Below are positions 5,149 to 11,705 of a stretch of DNA of 12,158 bases, one piece after another. This stretch comes from Firmicutes bacterium UBA1047. GTDB taxonomy: Bacteria > Bacillota > Clostridia > Tissierellales > Sedimentibacteraceae. The notes beneath the pieces are model-generated. The model made no database searches. It was not told the DNA's origin and saw nothing but the letters and a program-made list of their open reading frames with translations. The position numbers were made by a program, and so were the translations under genes. Every line of letters starts with the position of its first letter. The first letter of the stretch is position 1. The stretch lies in NCBI GenBank assembly GCA_002316585.1, contig DCDU01000155.1, forward strand, positions 896 through 13,053, written 5' to 3'.

Positions 5149-6488
5149 TATAGTACCTCCTTATATATTACTTTGGCTTCCACATCCTTGCGGTTAATTA
5201 ATATTGAAGCTACCGATACTATTTCACTTACAGACTTTGTAGCTCCCCCGCCGCCTGCAGGACCATTTGTATACAATGTTTCAACTTCATTTCCAATTTG
5301 CTCTGCATCATGTTTTGTTTTTGTTCTTGCTGCTACTCTTAATCTAACTTCTTCAGGTGTATTGTAGTTCCTGTCACTATTTTTATAAATAGCATTAATA
5401 CCTATAAAATCAACTTTTAATTCATCAAATTTTACATTTGTTAATGCAAGTCTTTTTTCAACTATTTCAGCTGCTAATTTAGCTCTTTCCAAGCATCCCG
5501 GACCGGCATAGCTGATTTCTCCTTCGCCTATATAGCAATCCTTATAGCCTAAGCTTACTTTTAATGTATCAGTCTTTTCTCTTCCTGAAGCACCTTTAAC
5601 TTCTACTACATCTTTACCCATTTGTGTGAATGTAACATTTGAAAAGTCTGCAATACAATCCGGTGTCAAATATGCGGAAGGATCATGAATTTCATATATC
5701 ATCTGTTCAGTTAATGTATCCTTATTTACAACTCCTCCGGAGCCTTCAACCTTAGTTATTATAAATTCACCGTTTTCGCTTACTTCAGCTATTGGGAAAC
5801 CAAGCTCCCACAATTTATCCACATCTTTTTTGCCCGGTTCCGCATAATAACCGCCTGTTGCCTGTCCTCCGCATTCTAATAAATGTCCTATTAAAGTTCC
5901 TTTGCCTAATAAATCATAATTATTTAAATCCCATCCGAATTCATAAACCAATGGTGCTAAAAATAGTGCAGGGTCGGAAACTCTCCCTGTAATTACTATA
6001 TCCGCTCCATTTTTTAAAGCTTCTACTATTCCGTCAATACCCATGTATACATTGGCGGATATGATACCGTCTAATTCTGCAAGTGGCCTTCCTGTTTCCC
6101 AAACTGCAGCATCTTTGTACCTATCTAATTTACTTAGCACATCATCACCATATACGGCAGCTACCTTTAATCCTTTTATACCTTTTTCTTCTGCCATTTT
6201 GCATACTACATCAACAGCACTTTGAGGATTAGCCGCTCCCATATTTGTAATTACTTTTACCTTGTGTTTGTGGGCTAAAGGAAGAACTTTATCCATTCTG
6301 TGCTCCAATAAACCGTTATAACCTTTATTGGGATTTACCAATTTTGCTTTTTGTGCTATGGCAATTGTTCTTTCAGCCAAACATTCAAAGCTAATATAAT
6401 TTAAATTACCTTTTTCCATTAATTCTAATGCAGGTTCCAGCCTGTCGCCGGCATAGCCCGCACCGGTTCCTATTCTAATTTTTTTCAT
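5148..6488 (-). CDS. AtuA-family protein (DUF1446, 446 aa)
   Basis: A full-length member of the acyclic terpene utilization AtuA family, cytoplasmic and of unknown reaction. Family marks in order: IRIGTGAGYAGDR at 4-16, TNMGAANP at 81-88, TGRVSDPALFLAPL at 167-180, HLLECGGQATGGYYAEPG at 202-219, EGSGGVVN at 248-255, YLTPDCIADFSNV at 273-285 and a glycine-rich GPAGGGGAT at 409-417. In Pseudomonas the gene belongs to the citronellol/geraniol (atu) cluster with a geranyl-CoA carboxylase, but no carboxylase or acyl-CoA gene is present here, so the substrate must differ. Instead it sits 14 bases after a CitMHS transporter gene, pointing to a hydroxy- or dicarboxylate-like compound (inference). ATG 6488 is preceded by AAAGGAGGCAG. 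Confidence 0.88.
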   Translation of the reverse strand: MKKIRIGTGAGYAGDRLEPALELMEKGNLNYISFECLAERTIAIAQKAKLVNPNKGYNGLLEHRMDKVLPLAHKHKVKVITNMGAANPQSAVDVVCKMAEEKGIKGLKVAAVYGDDVLSKLDRYKDAAVWETGRPLAELDGIISANVYMGIDGIVEALKNGADIVITGRVSDPALFLAPLVYEFGWDLNNYDLLGKGTLIGHLLECGGQATGGYYAEPGKKDVDKLWELGFPIAEVSENGEFIITKVEGSGGVVNKDTLTEQMIYEIHDPSAYLTPDCIADFSNVTFTQMGKDVVEVKGASGREKTDTLKVSLGYKDCYIGEGEISYAGPGCLERAKLAAEIVEKRLALTNVKFDELKVDFIGINAIYKNSDRNYNTPEEVRLRVAARTKTKHDAEQIGNEVETLYTNGPAGGGGATKSVSEIVSVASILINRKDVEAKVIYKEVL

Positions 6489-6502
6489 TTAAACTGCCTC
6501 CT

Positions 6503-7801
6503 TTAAAATGTGATTACTCCTATTGCTATGGCTACTATTAACATTACTATAGTAACGGCAAATGCATAGGGAATAGTTTTTTTCTGATGGTCTCCCAAAT
6601 CAACCCCCGCTAAACCAATTAATAAAAATGTTGATGCTGTTAATGGGCTTACAGGGAACCCTGTAGTCATTTGTCCTAATATCGCCGCTCTTCCAACCAT
6701 CATCGGGTCTACTCCAAATTGAGCTGCCGTGCTTGTTAATACAGGCATAACCCCGAAGTAGAATGAATCAGGGTCAAACAATAAACTCATAGGCATTGCC
6801 AATACACCTGTAATTACAGGAAGGAATCTTCCCATAGATGTTGGTATCAAGCTTACGATTACTTCTGACATTGCAGTAATCATACCTGTATCCTTCATTA
6901 TTCCCGTAAATGCTCCTGCAACAAATAAAACACTTGCCATCATTAATGCTTCTTTAGCATGTGCATCAACACGTGCTCTCTGCTCTTTTACACTTGGATA
7001 ATTTATAACTATTGCTACACAGAATGCAAACATAAAAACTACCTGTGGCGGTAATAAATTAGAAATCATTATTCCTATAGCAGCAATAATTAACAATATA
7101 TTAACCGCAAATAATTTTGGTCTTTGTAATTTTAATTTCTCAGGATCGACTTCTTGTTCTGAATTTCCTACATTAGCAAGCGCTATATTTCCAATTCTTG
7201 CTTTTTCCTTTTTTCCTATAAGACCTGCAATTACAAGTACAAATATCAACCCAACGGCAACCGGTACCAAGACAGGATTAAATAAATCTGTTACAGGAAC
7301 ATTTAAAGATGTTGCTGCCCTTAATGTAGGTCCTCCCCATGGAACTATATTCATGGTACCTGCCGCCAATGCAACTATGGTTGCTAATGAAGTCCTGCTC
7401 ATTCCTACGGCATCATACAAAGGCAACACTGCCGGTATTGCAACTAAAAATGTTACAGCTCCTGAACCGTCAAGGTGAACTATCATAGCTAAAATTGCTG
7501 TTCCTATTGCAATTTTTACAGGATCATTTCCAACTGCTTTTATAATCTTTTTAATTATTGGATCAAATGTGCCTGCATCGCTTAGAATACCGAAAAATAA
7601 TATGGCAAAAATAAACATAACTCCTGTAGGCGCTATGGTCTTTATACCATTAGTAATAAATCCGCCTACTTCAAATCCGAATCCTGCAACTAATGCCATT
7701 ACAGTAGGTACTGCTATAAGTGCTACTGTTGGTGTTAATTTTTTTGTCATTACTGCAACAAGCAATAATACAACAGATAAAAATCCTAATGTTGCTAACA
7801 T
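6503..7801 (-). CDS. CitMHS-family carboxylate transporter (432 aa)
   Basis: An integral membrane protein with roughly 11-12 hydrophobic segments, starting MLATLGFLSVVLLLVAVMTK. Length and pattern fit the CitMHS family of metal-citrate/proton symporters in the ion-transporter superfamily. Conserved-looking stretches are IVHLDGSGAVTFLVAIPAV at about 107-125, the MNIVPWGGPTLRAATSL hairpin at about 150-166, and SLLFDPDSFYFGVMPVL plus TTGFPVSPLTASTFLLIGLA near the C-terminus. It probably imports a carboxylate, perhaps complexed with a divalent metal; the substrate cannot be told from sequence. It is the first gene of a three-gene operon, with AGGAGG before ATG 7801 and a sigma-54 promoter about 35 bases further up. 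The AtuA-like genes following it are probably the enzymes for its substrate. Confidence 0.88.
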   Translation of the reverse strand: MLATLGFLSVVLLLVAVMTKKLTPTVALIAVPTVMALVAGFGFEVGGFITNGIKTIAPTGVMFIFAILFFGILSDAGTFDPIIKKIIKAVGNDPVKIAIGTAILAMIVHLDGSGAVTFLVAIPAVLPLYDAVGMSRTSLATIVALAAGTMNIVPWGGPTLRAATSLNVPVTDLFNPVLVPVAVGLIFVLVIAGLIGKKEKARIGNIALANVGNSEQEVDPEKLKLQRPKLFAVNILLIIAAIGIMISNLLPPQVVFMFAFCVAIVINYPSVKEQRARVDAHAKEALMMASVLFVAGAFTGIMKDTGMITAMSEVIVSLIPTSMGRFLPVITGVLAMPMSLLFDPDSFYFGVMPVLTSTAAQFGVDPMMVGRAAILGQMTTGFPVSPLTASTFLLIGLAGVDLGDHQKKTIPYAFAVTIVMLIVAIAIGVITF

Positions 7802-7846
7802 AAAAACCTCCTAATTTTAAATTATTATTTCGTCACTTATATAGTT

Positions 7847-7862
7847 AGCAATTTATATGCCA
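7847..7862 (-). promoter_or_regulatory. Sigma-54 (-24/-12) promoter of the transporter-AtuA operon
   Basis: The minus strand reads TGGCAT-ATAAA-TTGCT, matching the consensus TGGCAC-N5-TTGCW at nearly every position, with correct spacing of the essential GG (7860-7861) and GC (7848-7849). It lies about 46-61 bases before the transporter start; transcription would begin near 7836. A sigma-54 activator gene lies about 1.1 kb away. Confidence 0.8.
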
Positions 7863-7930
7863 AGATTTTTTTATAAACTTATGTTGAAGTTTCAATGGTT
7901 ATTATATATCTAACACTTGTAAAATATTTC

Positions 7931-7952
7931 AATTTCTAATATATTAGAAATT
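7931..7952. promoter_or_regulatory. Operator-like palindrome 1 (proximal enhancer site)
   Basis: A perfect 22-bp palindrome with half-site AATTTCTAATA, centred at 7941.5, about 105 bases upstream of the predicted sigma-54 start. Its core is TTTCTAA-N4-TTAGAAA, shared with two more sites. Confidence 0.65.
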
Positions 7953-8011
7953 AATTTTCATTTGTCATATCTTTATCAAATCATAGTGTTTATTTTTTAA
8001 CAAAATAAAAA

Positions 8012-8029
8012 TTTCTAAAATTTTAGAAA
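8012..8029. promoter_or_regulatory. Operator-like palindrome 2 (enhancer site)
   Basis: TTTCTAAAATTTTAGAAA is a perfect 18-bp palindrome centred at 8020.5, about 184 bases upstream of the predicted start. Beyond one mismatched pair the symmetry continues for eight more pairs on each side (8003-8010 with 8031-8038), so 36 bp are almost fully symmetric. Confidence 0.65.
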
Positions 8030-8042
8030 CTTTTATTTGTAA

Positions 8043-8058
8043 TTCTAAGATTTTAGAA
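8043..8058. promoter_or_regulatory. Operator-like palindrome 3 (distal enhancer site)
   Basis: TTCTAAGATTTTAGAA, symmetric except one pair, is centred at 8050.5. It lies exactly 30 bases, about three helical turns, from the second palindrome and about 214 from the predicted sigma-54 start. Confidence 0.6.
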
Positions 8059-8068
8059 ACTGTGCTGA

Positions 8069-8182
8069 TTACCAACTCGGTGGTGTCATTGCCCATATTG
8101 ATATACTTTCATTTTCGTCATAGCTTTCATAGACATGAGGAATAGAACTGTCAAAATATATACTGTCTCCCTCATTTAAAAT
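8069..8182 (-). pseudogene. C-terminal remnant of a cupin-domain transcription regulator
   Basis: Thirty-seven residues in one frame on the minus strand, starting ILNEGDSIYFDSSIPHVYES and ending WAMTPPSW before a TAA, match the last strands of the cupin domain in XRE-cupin regulators (GDSIYFDS.IPH is the usual metal-site-like strand pair). No start, HTH domain or ribosome site is present, and the frame closes with TAG two codons upstream. The rest of a protein normally near 180 residues is missing. The break falls at about 8182, exactly where a dipeptidase fragment begins on the other strand, so one deletion probably removed both 5' ends. Confidence 0.75.
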
Positions 8183-8808
8183 ATGCTATAGGATTGAGAC
8201 ATATATCCTTAACTTGGAATGAGAAAAACTTGCTTGCTTCCGGTATATATAATAAGCATGCAGGTATTACCGAAGCCGGAATAAAGGCTATTGAAAAAAT
8301 AGAAGAGTTAGGCATAATCTTAGATGTATCACATTTAAATGATAAATCATTTTGGGATGTGGTTGATATAGCTTCGGGTCCAATAATAGCTTCTCATTCA
8401 AACGCAAGGTATCTGGCCAATGTGGATAGAAATCTTGATGACAGACAGCTTGTGGCAATAGCAGAAAGCGGCGGCATTGTAGGTATAAATGCATGCAGCG
8501 ATTTTGTAAGCTGCGATCCGTTTAAATATACCATAAATGATTTGATAGCTCATATTGATTACTTAAAAAACCTCATAGGAATTAATCATATAGCATTTGG
8601 GTTTGATTTTTGTGATTATTTGCCTGCTTCATATGTAGGACAGACCGACATTAAAATTAATTCGCTTACAGTTCGTGGACTTTCATCTGAAGCAGATATA
8701 ATAAATCTTATTGATAGTATGAAAAAACATGGATATTCACAAACGGAAATAGAATTAATCTCCTATGGTAATTTTATGAATTATTTAAAGAAGGTTCTTA
8801 AAAACTAA
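8182..8808 (+). pseudogene. Truncated membrane dipeptidase (peptidase M19), N-terminus lost
   Basis: About 208 residues of a zinc-dependent M19 (renal dipeptidase-like) enzyme, normally about 310. Homology begins at YAIGLRHISLTWNEKN, internal to the family. Counting from TTG 8194 as residue 1, the second-half active-site positions are kept: His47 (DVSHLND), His68 (ASHSN), Arg79 (DRNLDD) and Asp138 (FGFDFCD), with spacings like His198, His219, Arg230 and Asp288 of human DPEP1. The N-terminal HxD zinc pair and the bridging Glu are gone, so binuclear zinc catalysis is not possible. The possible TTG start has no ribosome site. The frame itself is otherwise clean, suggesting a recent loss. It ends before the terminator at 8830-8862. 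Confidence 0.85.
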
Positions 8809-8829
8809 TTAATTAAAATTAATTCCGAT

Positions 8830-8862
8830 AAAAATCCCGTAGAATTTTTTGTGGGTATTTTT
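8830..8862. terminator. Probable terminator, both directions
   Basis: AAAAAT-CCC (8830-8838) pairs with GGG-T-ATTTTT (8853-8862) with one bulged base and a 14-base loop. T-runs follow on both strands. It lies between the dipeptidase remnant and the regulator gene, which converge here. Confidence 0.5.
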
Positions 8863-8910
8863 GGGACAGACTGAAGTTACAAAACATCAATCAAAGGTTC
8901 AGTCCGTCCC
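8863..8910. repeat. GGGAC-type inverted repeat (REP- or MITE-like)
   Basis: GGGACAGACTGAA (8863-8875) and TTCAGTCCGTCCC (8898-8910) pair at 12 of 13 positions around a 22-base loop. G+C content is higher than the surroundings and there is no T-run directly after the stem, so it is not a standard terminator. Similar GGGAC...GTCCC palindromes are scattered between genes in many clostridial genomes. Confidence 0.55.
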
Positions 8911-8924
8911 CGAAATTCCCAGAA

Positions 8925-10256
8925 TTATTTTACTTTATTATATAAGGTAGCCAATGATATTCCAAGACTGTTTGCCGCCTTTCTTTTACCTTCAATATTG
9001 TCACCGAATAAATTAATCCTCTTTAAAATTTCCTGCTTTTCTACTTCCCGAATTTTATCGGCTAATTTATATGAAACATACTCTTTTTTATCAGCTTGTA
9101 TTCTTACAGGTAAATGTTTAAGCTTTATTTCATTATCTTCCATCATATTTATTGCAAACTCAATGGAATTTCTTAACTCTCTTATGTTGCCGGGCCAGTT
9201 ATAATTGTATAATGCAGACTCTGCTTCCTTACTTAAAATAATATCCTTTTTTAAACTGTTTTTATATGAATTTAAAAAAGTATATACTAATGGAAAAATA
9301 TCATCTTTTCGTTCTCTTAAAGGAGGAATTATAAGGGGGAATACTGAAATCCTATAGTATAAATCATTTCTGAAGCTGCCATTGACAACCATTTCTTCAA
9401 GATTTTTATTTGTTGCGGTTATTACTCTCACATCTATGGCTGTTTCTTTAACGCTTCCTATTTTTCTTATTGTACCTTCTTGGAGGGTTCTCAATAACTT
9501 TGCTTGTACTTCAAAATCCATCTCAGATATTTCATCCAAAAATATGGTGCCTTTATTGGCAGCTTCAAATAATCCCATTTTGCCTTCTTTTTTTGCTCCT
9601 GTAAAGGAACCTTCTTCATAACCAAAAAGTTCACTGTCCAATAAGCTTCCTTGAAACGAAGCACAGTTTACAGCTATAAACGGACCATCTGACCTGTATG
9701 ATTCATTGTGTATTGCATTTGCATACAATTCCTTACCGGTTCCGCTTTCGCCGAATATTAATACCGTTATATCTTTATAAGCTATCTTTTTAATAGTATT
9801 TTTTAATTCTATAGAGCTAATATCTTCAGATATAATATCATTAAGAGTATATTTAGCTTTTTGAATAGCGCTAATTCTGTTTTCAAGGGATTTTACTTTT
9901 GATTTGTATTTATCTATATCCTGATATAACTTATAAATATCATCTATTGTACTGACAACAGATATGGCCCCGATTAATCCCGCATCATCAAATATGGGAG
10001 ACATATTTACCGAATATTGAATCCCTAATTCTTCCCTTAAGACACCAACAATCGGTTTTTTTGTGGTTAAAACGTTTTGCAGCCTTGCGCCGGGTCTTAT
10101 ATCCCTTAATCTATTACCGACTATTTTATCATACGTTACTTTTGTGATTCTTGTATATGCAGGATTTACATATTTAACAATTTCATTTGTGTCAATAATT
10201 AAAATTCCATCATACAGATTATCAAAAATTGTTTTAATCCAATTATCAATTCTCAT
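8925..10256 (-). CDS. Sigma-54-dependent transcription activator, PAS-AAA+-Fis HTH (443 aa)
   Basis: An enhancer-binding protein that remodels sigma-54 RNA polymerase with ATP. Residues 5-105 form a PAS sensor domain (FDNLYDGILIIDTNEIVKYV onward), followed by a coiled-coil-like linker at about 106-135. The AAA+ domain (about 142-370) has Walker A GESGTGKE at 169-176, Walker B TIFLDE at 237-242, and arginines in RNDLYYRI (296-303). The sigma-54 contact loop reads GSFTGA (216-221) instead of GAFTGA. A Fis-type HTH closes the protein (KRKAANSLGISLATLYNKVK). The PAS domain suggests a small-molecule signal rather than phosphorylation; no receiver domain is present. It most likely activates the operon at 4849-7801 through the palindromes at 7931-8058. 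ATG 10256 follows AAGAGGT. Confidence 0.93.
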   Translation of the reverse strand: MRIDNWIKTIFDNLYDGILIIDTNEIVKYVNPAYTRITKVTYDKIVGNRLRDIRPGARLQNVLTTKKPIVGVLREELGIQYSVNMSPIFDDAGLIGAISVVSTIDDIYKLYQDIDKYKSKVKSLENRISAIQKAKYTLNDIISEDISSIELKNTIKKIAYKDITVLIFGESGTGKELYANAIHNESYRSDGPFIAVNCASFQGSLLDSELFGYEEGSFTGAKKEGKMGLFEAANKGTIFLDEISEMDFEVQAKLLRTLQEGTIRKIGSVKETAIDVRVITATNKNLEEMVVNGSFRNDLYYRISVFPLIIPPLRERKDDIFPLVYTFLNSYKNSLKKDIILSKEAESALYNYNWPGNIRELRNSIEFAINMMEDNEIKLKHLPVRIQADKKEYVSYKLADKIREVEKQEILKRINLFGDNIEGKRKAANSLGISLATLYNKVK

Positions 10257-10286
10257 GTTTACCTCTTTTGTAAATCAAGTTACTTT

Positions 10287-10315
10287 ATTTTATCATTAGT
10301 ATAAAATTAATACAA
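10287..10315 (-). promoter_or_regulatory. Sigma-A promoter of the activator gene
   Basis: On the minus strand TTGTAT (10310-10315) and TAAAAT (10287-10292) are 17 bases apart, about 31-36 bases before the ATG. This suggests constitutive sigma-A expression of the sigma-54 activator. Confidence 0.6.
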
Positions 10316-10340
10316 TAAAAAACCCGCAAAAGCGGGTTAA
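10313..10340 (-). terminator. Terminator of the repeat-protein gene
   Basis: AACCCGC (10321-10327) pairs with GCGGGTT (10332-10338) around AAAA, and on the minus strand the stem is followed by TTTTTT. It lies directly after the stop of the gene at 10342 and partly overlaps the activator's -35 box. Confidence 0.85.
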
Positions 10341-10341
10341 A

Positions 10342-11535
10342 TTATCGTCCCTCATACATGTGTATAAGGTTTCTCTCAGGTCCTCTGGCAAATACATCAG
10401 TTCTGTTTGGTCCCCAGGAAACGGCCGCGGGCTCAGAATTAATAGTTCCTCCAAGGTTCTCCCAGTCTCCCCAGCGTGAACCGTTCCAACTTCTTTTATA
10501 AAGAATATCATTGGTTCCTTTTACAAATACGTCAAGGTTATTTGGTCCCTTTGAAGAAACTGCCGGTCCCGATGTAAGTACCCCGCCTAAGCTTTCCCAT
10601 CCGTTCCAGGCTCTGCCGTCCCACCATTTATGAATTAAATCATTGTTCTGACCTCTTGCAAATACATCTATGCGATTTGGTCCCCAAGACACTGCTGCAG
10701 GTCCCGATGTAAGATTTCCGCCAAGGCTCTCCCAGTCACTCCATCTTTGTCCGTCCCACCATTTATGCCACAATCCGTTATCTGTTCCCCTTACAAAAAC
10801 ATCAAGCCTGTTAGGCTGCCACGAAGACACTCCCGGTGACGAAGTCAATACTCCTCCCAAACTTTCCCAGTTGCTCCATCTTTGTCCGTCCCACCAGATG
10901 TGCCATAATGCATTATCTGTTCCCCTTGCAAAGACGTCAATTCTGTTTGGCCCCCAAGATACTGCTGCAGGTGCGGATGTTAATTCACCCCCAAGACTTT
11001 CCCAGCCGCTCCAAGCTCTGCCATCCCACCATATATGATAGAGACTGTTGTCGGTCCCTCCCGCAAACACATCCAAGCGATTAGGCTGCCAGGAAGCTGC
11101 AGCCGGAGCCGTCGTTAACACTCCTCCCAAACTTTCCCAACGAGACCATCCCTGACCGGGTCCCGGCTGCGGCGGTCTTGGAGCAGTTCCGATAATACCT
11201 GATACAATTTCAAAAATACGTAATAAAATTCTGTCTAACTCGCTCCTTTGAATGTTAAATCTGCTTACCATTAAATCAATCCACGAAACTTGATTTCTGA
11301 ATCGGTTATATAACTGTGCCGGCTCTAAACTTCCTTCCTGATCTAATGTAAAATTAATTATAAAACTGATCAGTAAATCTGTAAGATATCTGTTTACTCC
11401 TACACGTTCTAAATCCCGATATATATCATCGTGCTGGGAACGTATATTCTGCATAATTTCCTGAGTTCTTCTCTGCTGCGCAAAAATATATTCAGGATTA
11501 TATGGTTGAAAACCTTCATATGAATATCTGTTCAT
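10342..11535 (-). CDS. Repeat protein with predicted six-bladed propeller, lectin-like (397 aa)
   Basis: Two parts. Residues 1-118 are mainly helical and charged ([18 protein letters not shown] onward), without a signal peptide or membrane segment, followed by a Pro/Gly linker ([11 protein letters not shown], 119-129). Residues 133-397 are six repeats beginning W(E)(S/N)LGG at 133, 178, 223, 268, 313 and 358, an exact 45-residue period, each with DVFxxGTDNxLxHxWWDG. The last copy lacks its final strand, and residues 128-132 (QGWSR) just before repeat 1 look like the missing piece, suggesting a closed propeller. The pattern resembles the DUF346/PLL-like beta-propellers, some of which bind fucose or other sugars; binding here is inference. 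ATG 11535 has TAGGAGGGT. No clear operon partner. Confidence 0.75.
   Translation of the reverse strand: MNRYSYEGFQPYNPEYIFAQQRRTQEIMQNIRSQHDDIYRDLERVGVNRYLTDLLISFIINFTLDQEGSLEPAQLYNRFRNQVSWIDLMVSRFNIQRSELDRILLRIFEIVSGIIGTAPRPPQPGPGQGWSRWESLGGVLTTAPAAASWQPNRLDVFAGGTDNSLYHIWWDGRAWSGWESLGGELTSAPAAVSWGPNRIDVFARGTDNALWHIWWDGQRWSNWESLGGVLTSSPGVSSWQPNRLDVFVRGTDNGLWHKWWDGQRWSDWESLGGNLTSGPAAVSWGPNRIDVFARGQNNDLIHKWWDGRAWNGWESLGGVLTSGPAVSSKGPNNLDVFVKGTNDILYKRSWNGSRWGDWENLGGTINSEPAAVSWGPNRTDVFARGPERNLIHMYEGR
10345..11139 (-). repeat. Six tandem coding repeats of 135 bp, alternating in two types
   Basis: Units begin at 11139, 11004, 10869, 10734, 10599 and 10464 on the minus strand, each exactly 135 bp except the last (120 bp). 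Units 2, 4 and 6 share [10 protein letters not shown] and DVFARG; units 1 and 3 share [10 protein letters not shown], and unit 5 is a diverged copy of the same type. The real unit of duplication thus appears to be 270 bp. Confidence 0.85.
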
Positions 11536-11555
11536 TTAACCCTCCTATAATTATT

Positions 11556-11578
11556 CTCACTCTATTTTATTGAGTAAG
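11556..11578 (-). promoter_or_regulatory. Possible hairpin or operator in the repeat-protein leader
   Basis: CTCACTC (11556-11562) faces GAGTAAG (11572-11578) around nine bases, seven pairs with one mismatch that becomes a G-U wobble in RNA from the minus strand. It lies about 20 bases before the ATG at 11535. It might be an operator or a leader hairpin; I could not identify a clear promoter for this gene. Confidence 0.3.
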
Positions 11579-11618
11579 GCGAGATTTGTTCCCGATATAG
11601 GAAAATTCTTCCCAATAA

Positions 11619-11649
11619 AAAACAAGGACTGAATTTATGTCCTTGTTTT
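11619..11649 (-). terminator. Terminator downstream of the hydrogenase gene
   Basis: AAAACAAGGAC (11619-11629) pairs perfectly over 11 bases with GTCCTTGTTTT (11639-11649) around a nine-base loop, and T-rich sequence follows on the minus strand. It is 56 bases beyond the hydrogenase stop codon, with no gene in between. Confidence 0.85.
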
Positions 11650-11705
11650 ACATTACTGATATCTATAGTCCGGTACTATCTACTGCTCAGTATGATATTA
11701 TGAAG

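Noticed and set aside
7569..7814. Plus-strand ORF antisense to the transporter
   Set aside because: Its composition mirrors the membrane-protein codons on the other strand, and it has no ribosome site.
8194..8808. An intact small dipeptidase starting at TTG 8194
   Set aside because: The start is inside the M19 homology, no ribosome site is present, and the zinc-binding HxD and Glu are missing.
10670..11084. Plus-strand open frames over the repeat gene
   Set aside because: They are antisense shadows of the repetitive gene, lack ribosome sites and mirror its repeat pattern.
10345..11139. CRISPR-like or satellite array suggested by regular spacing
   Set aside because: The 135-bp period is three times 45 codons, the units encode WESLGG...WWDG repeats in one continuous frame, and there are no short conserved repeats with unique spacers.
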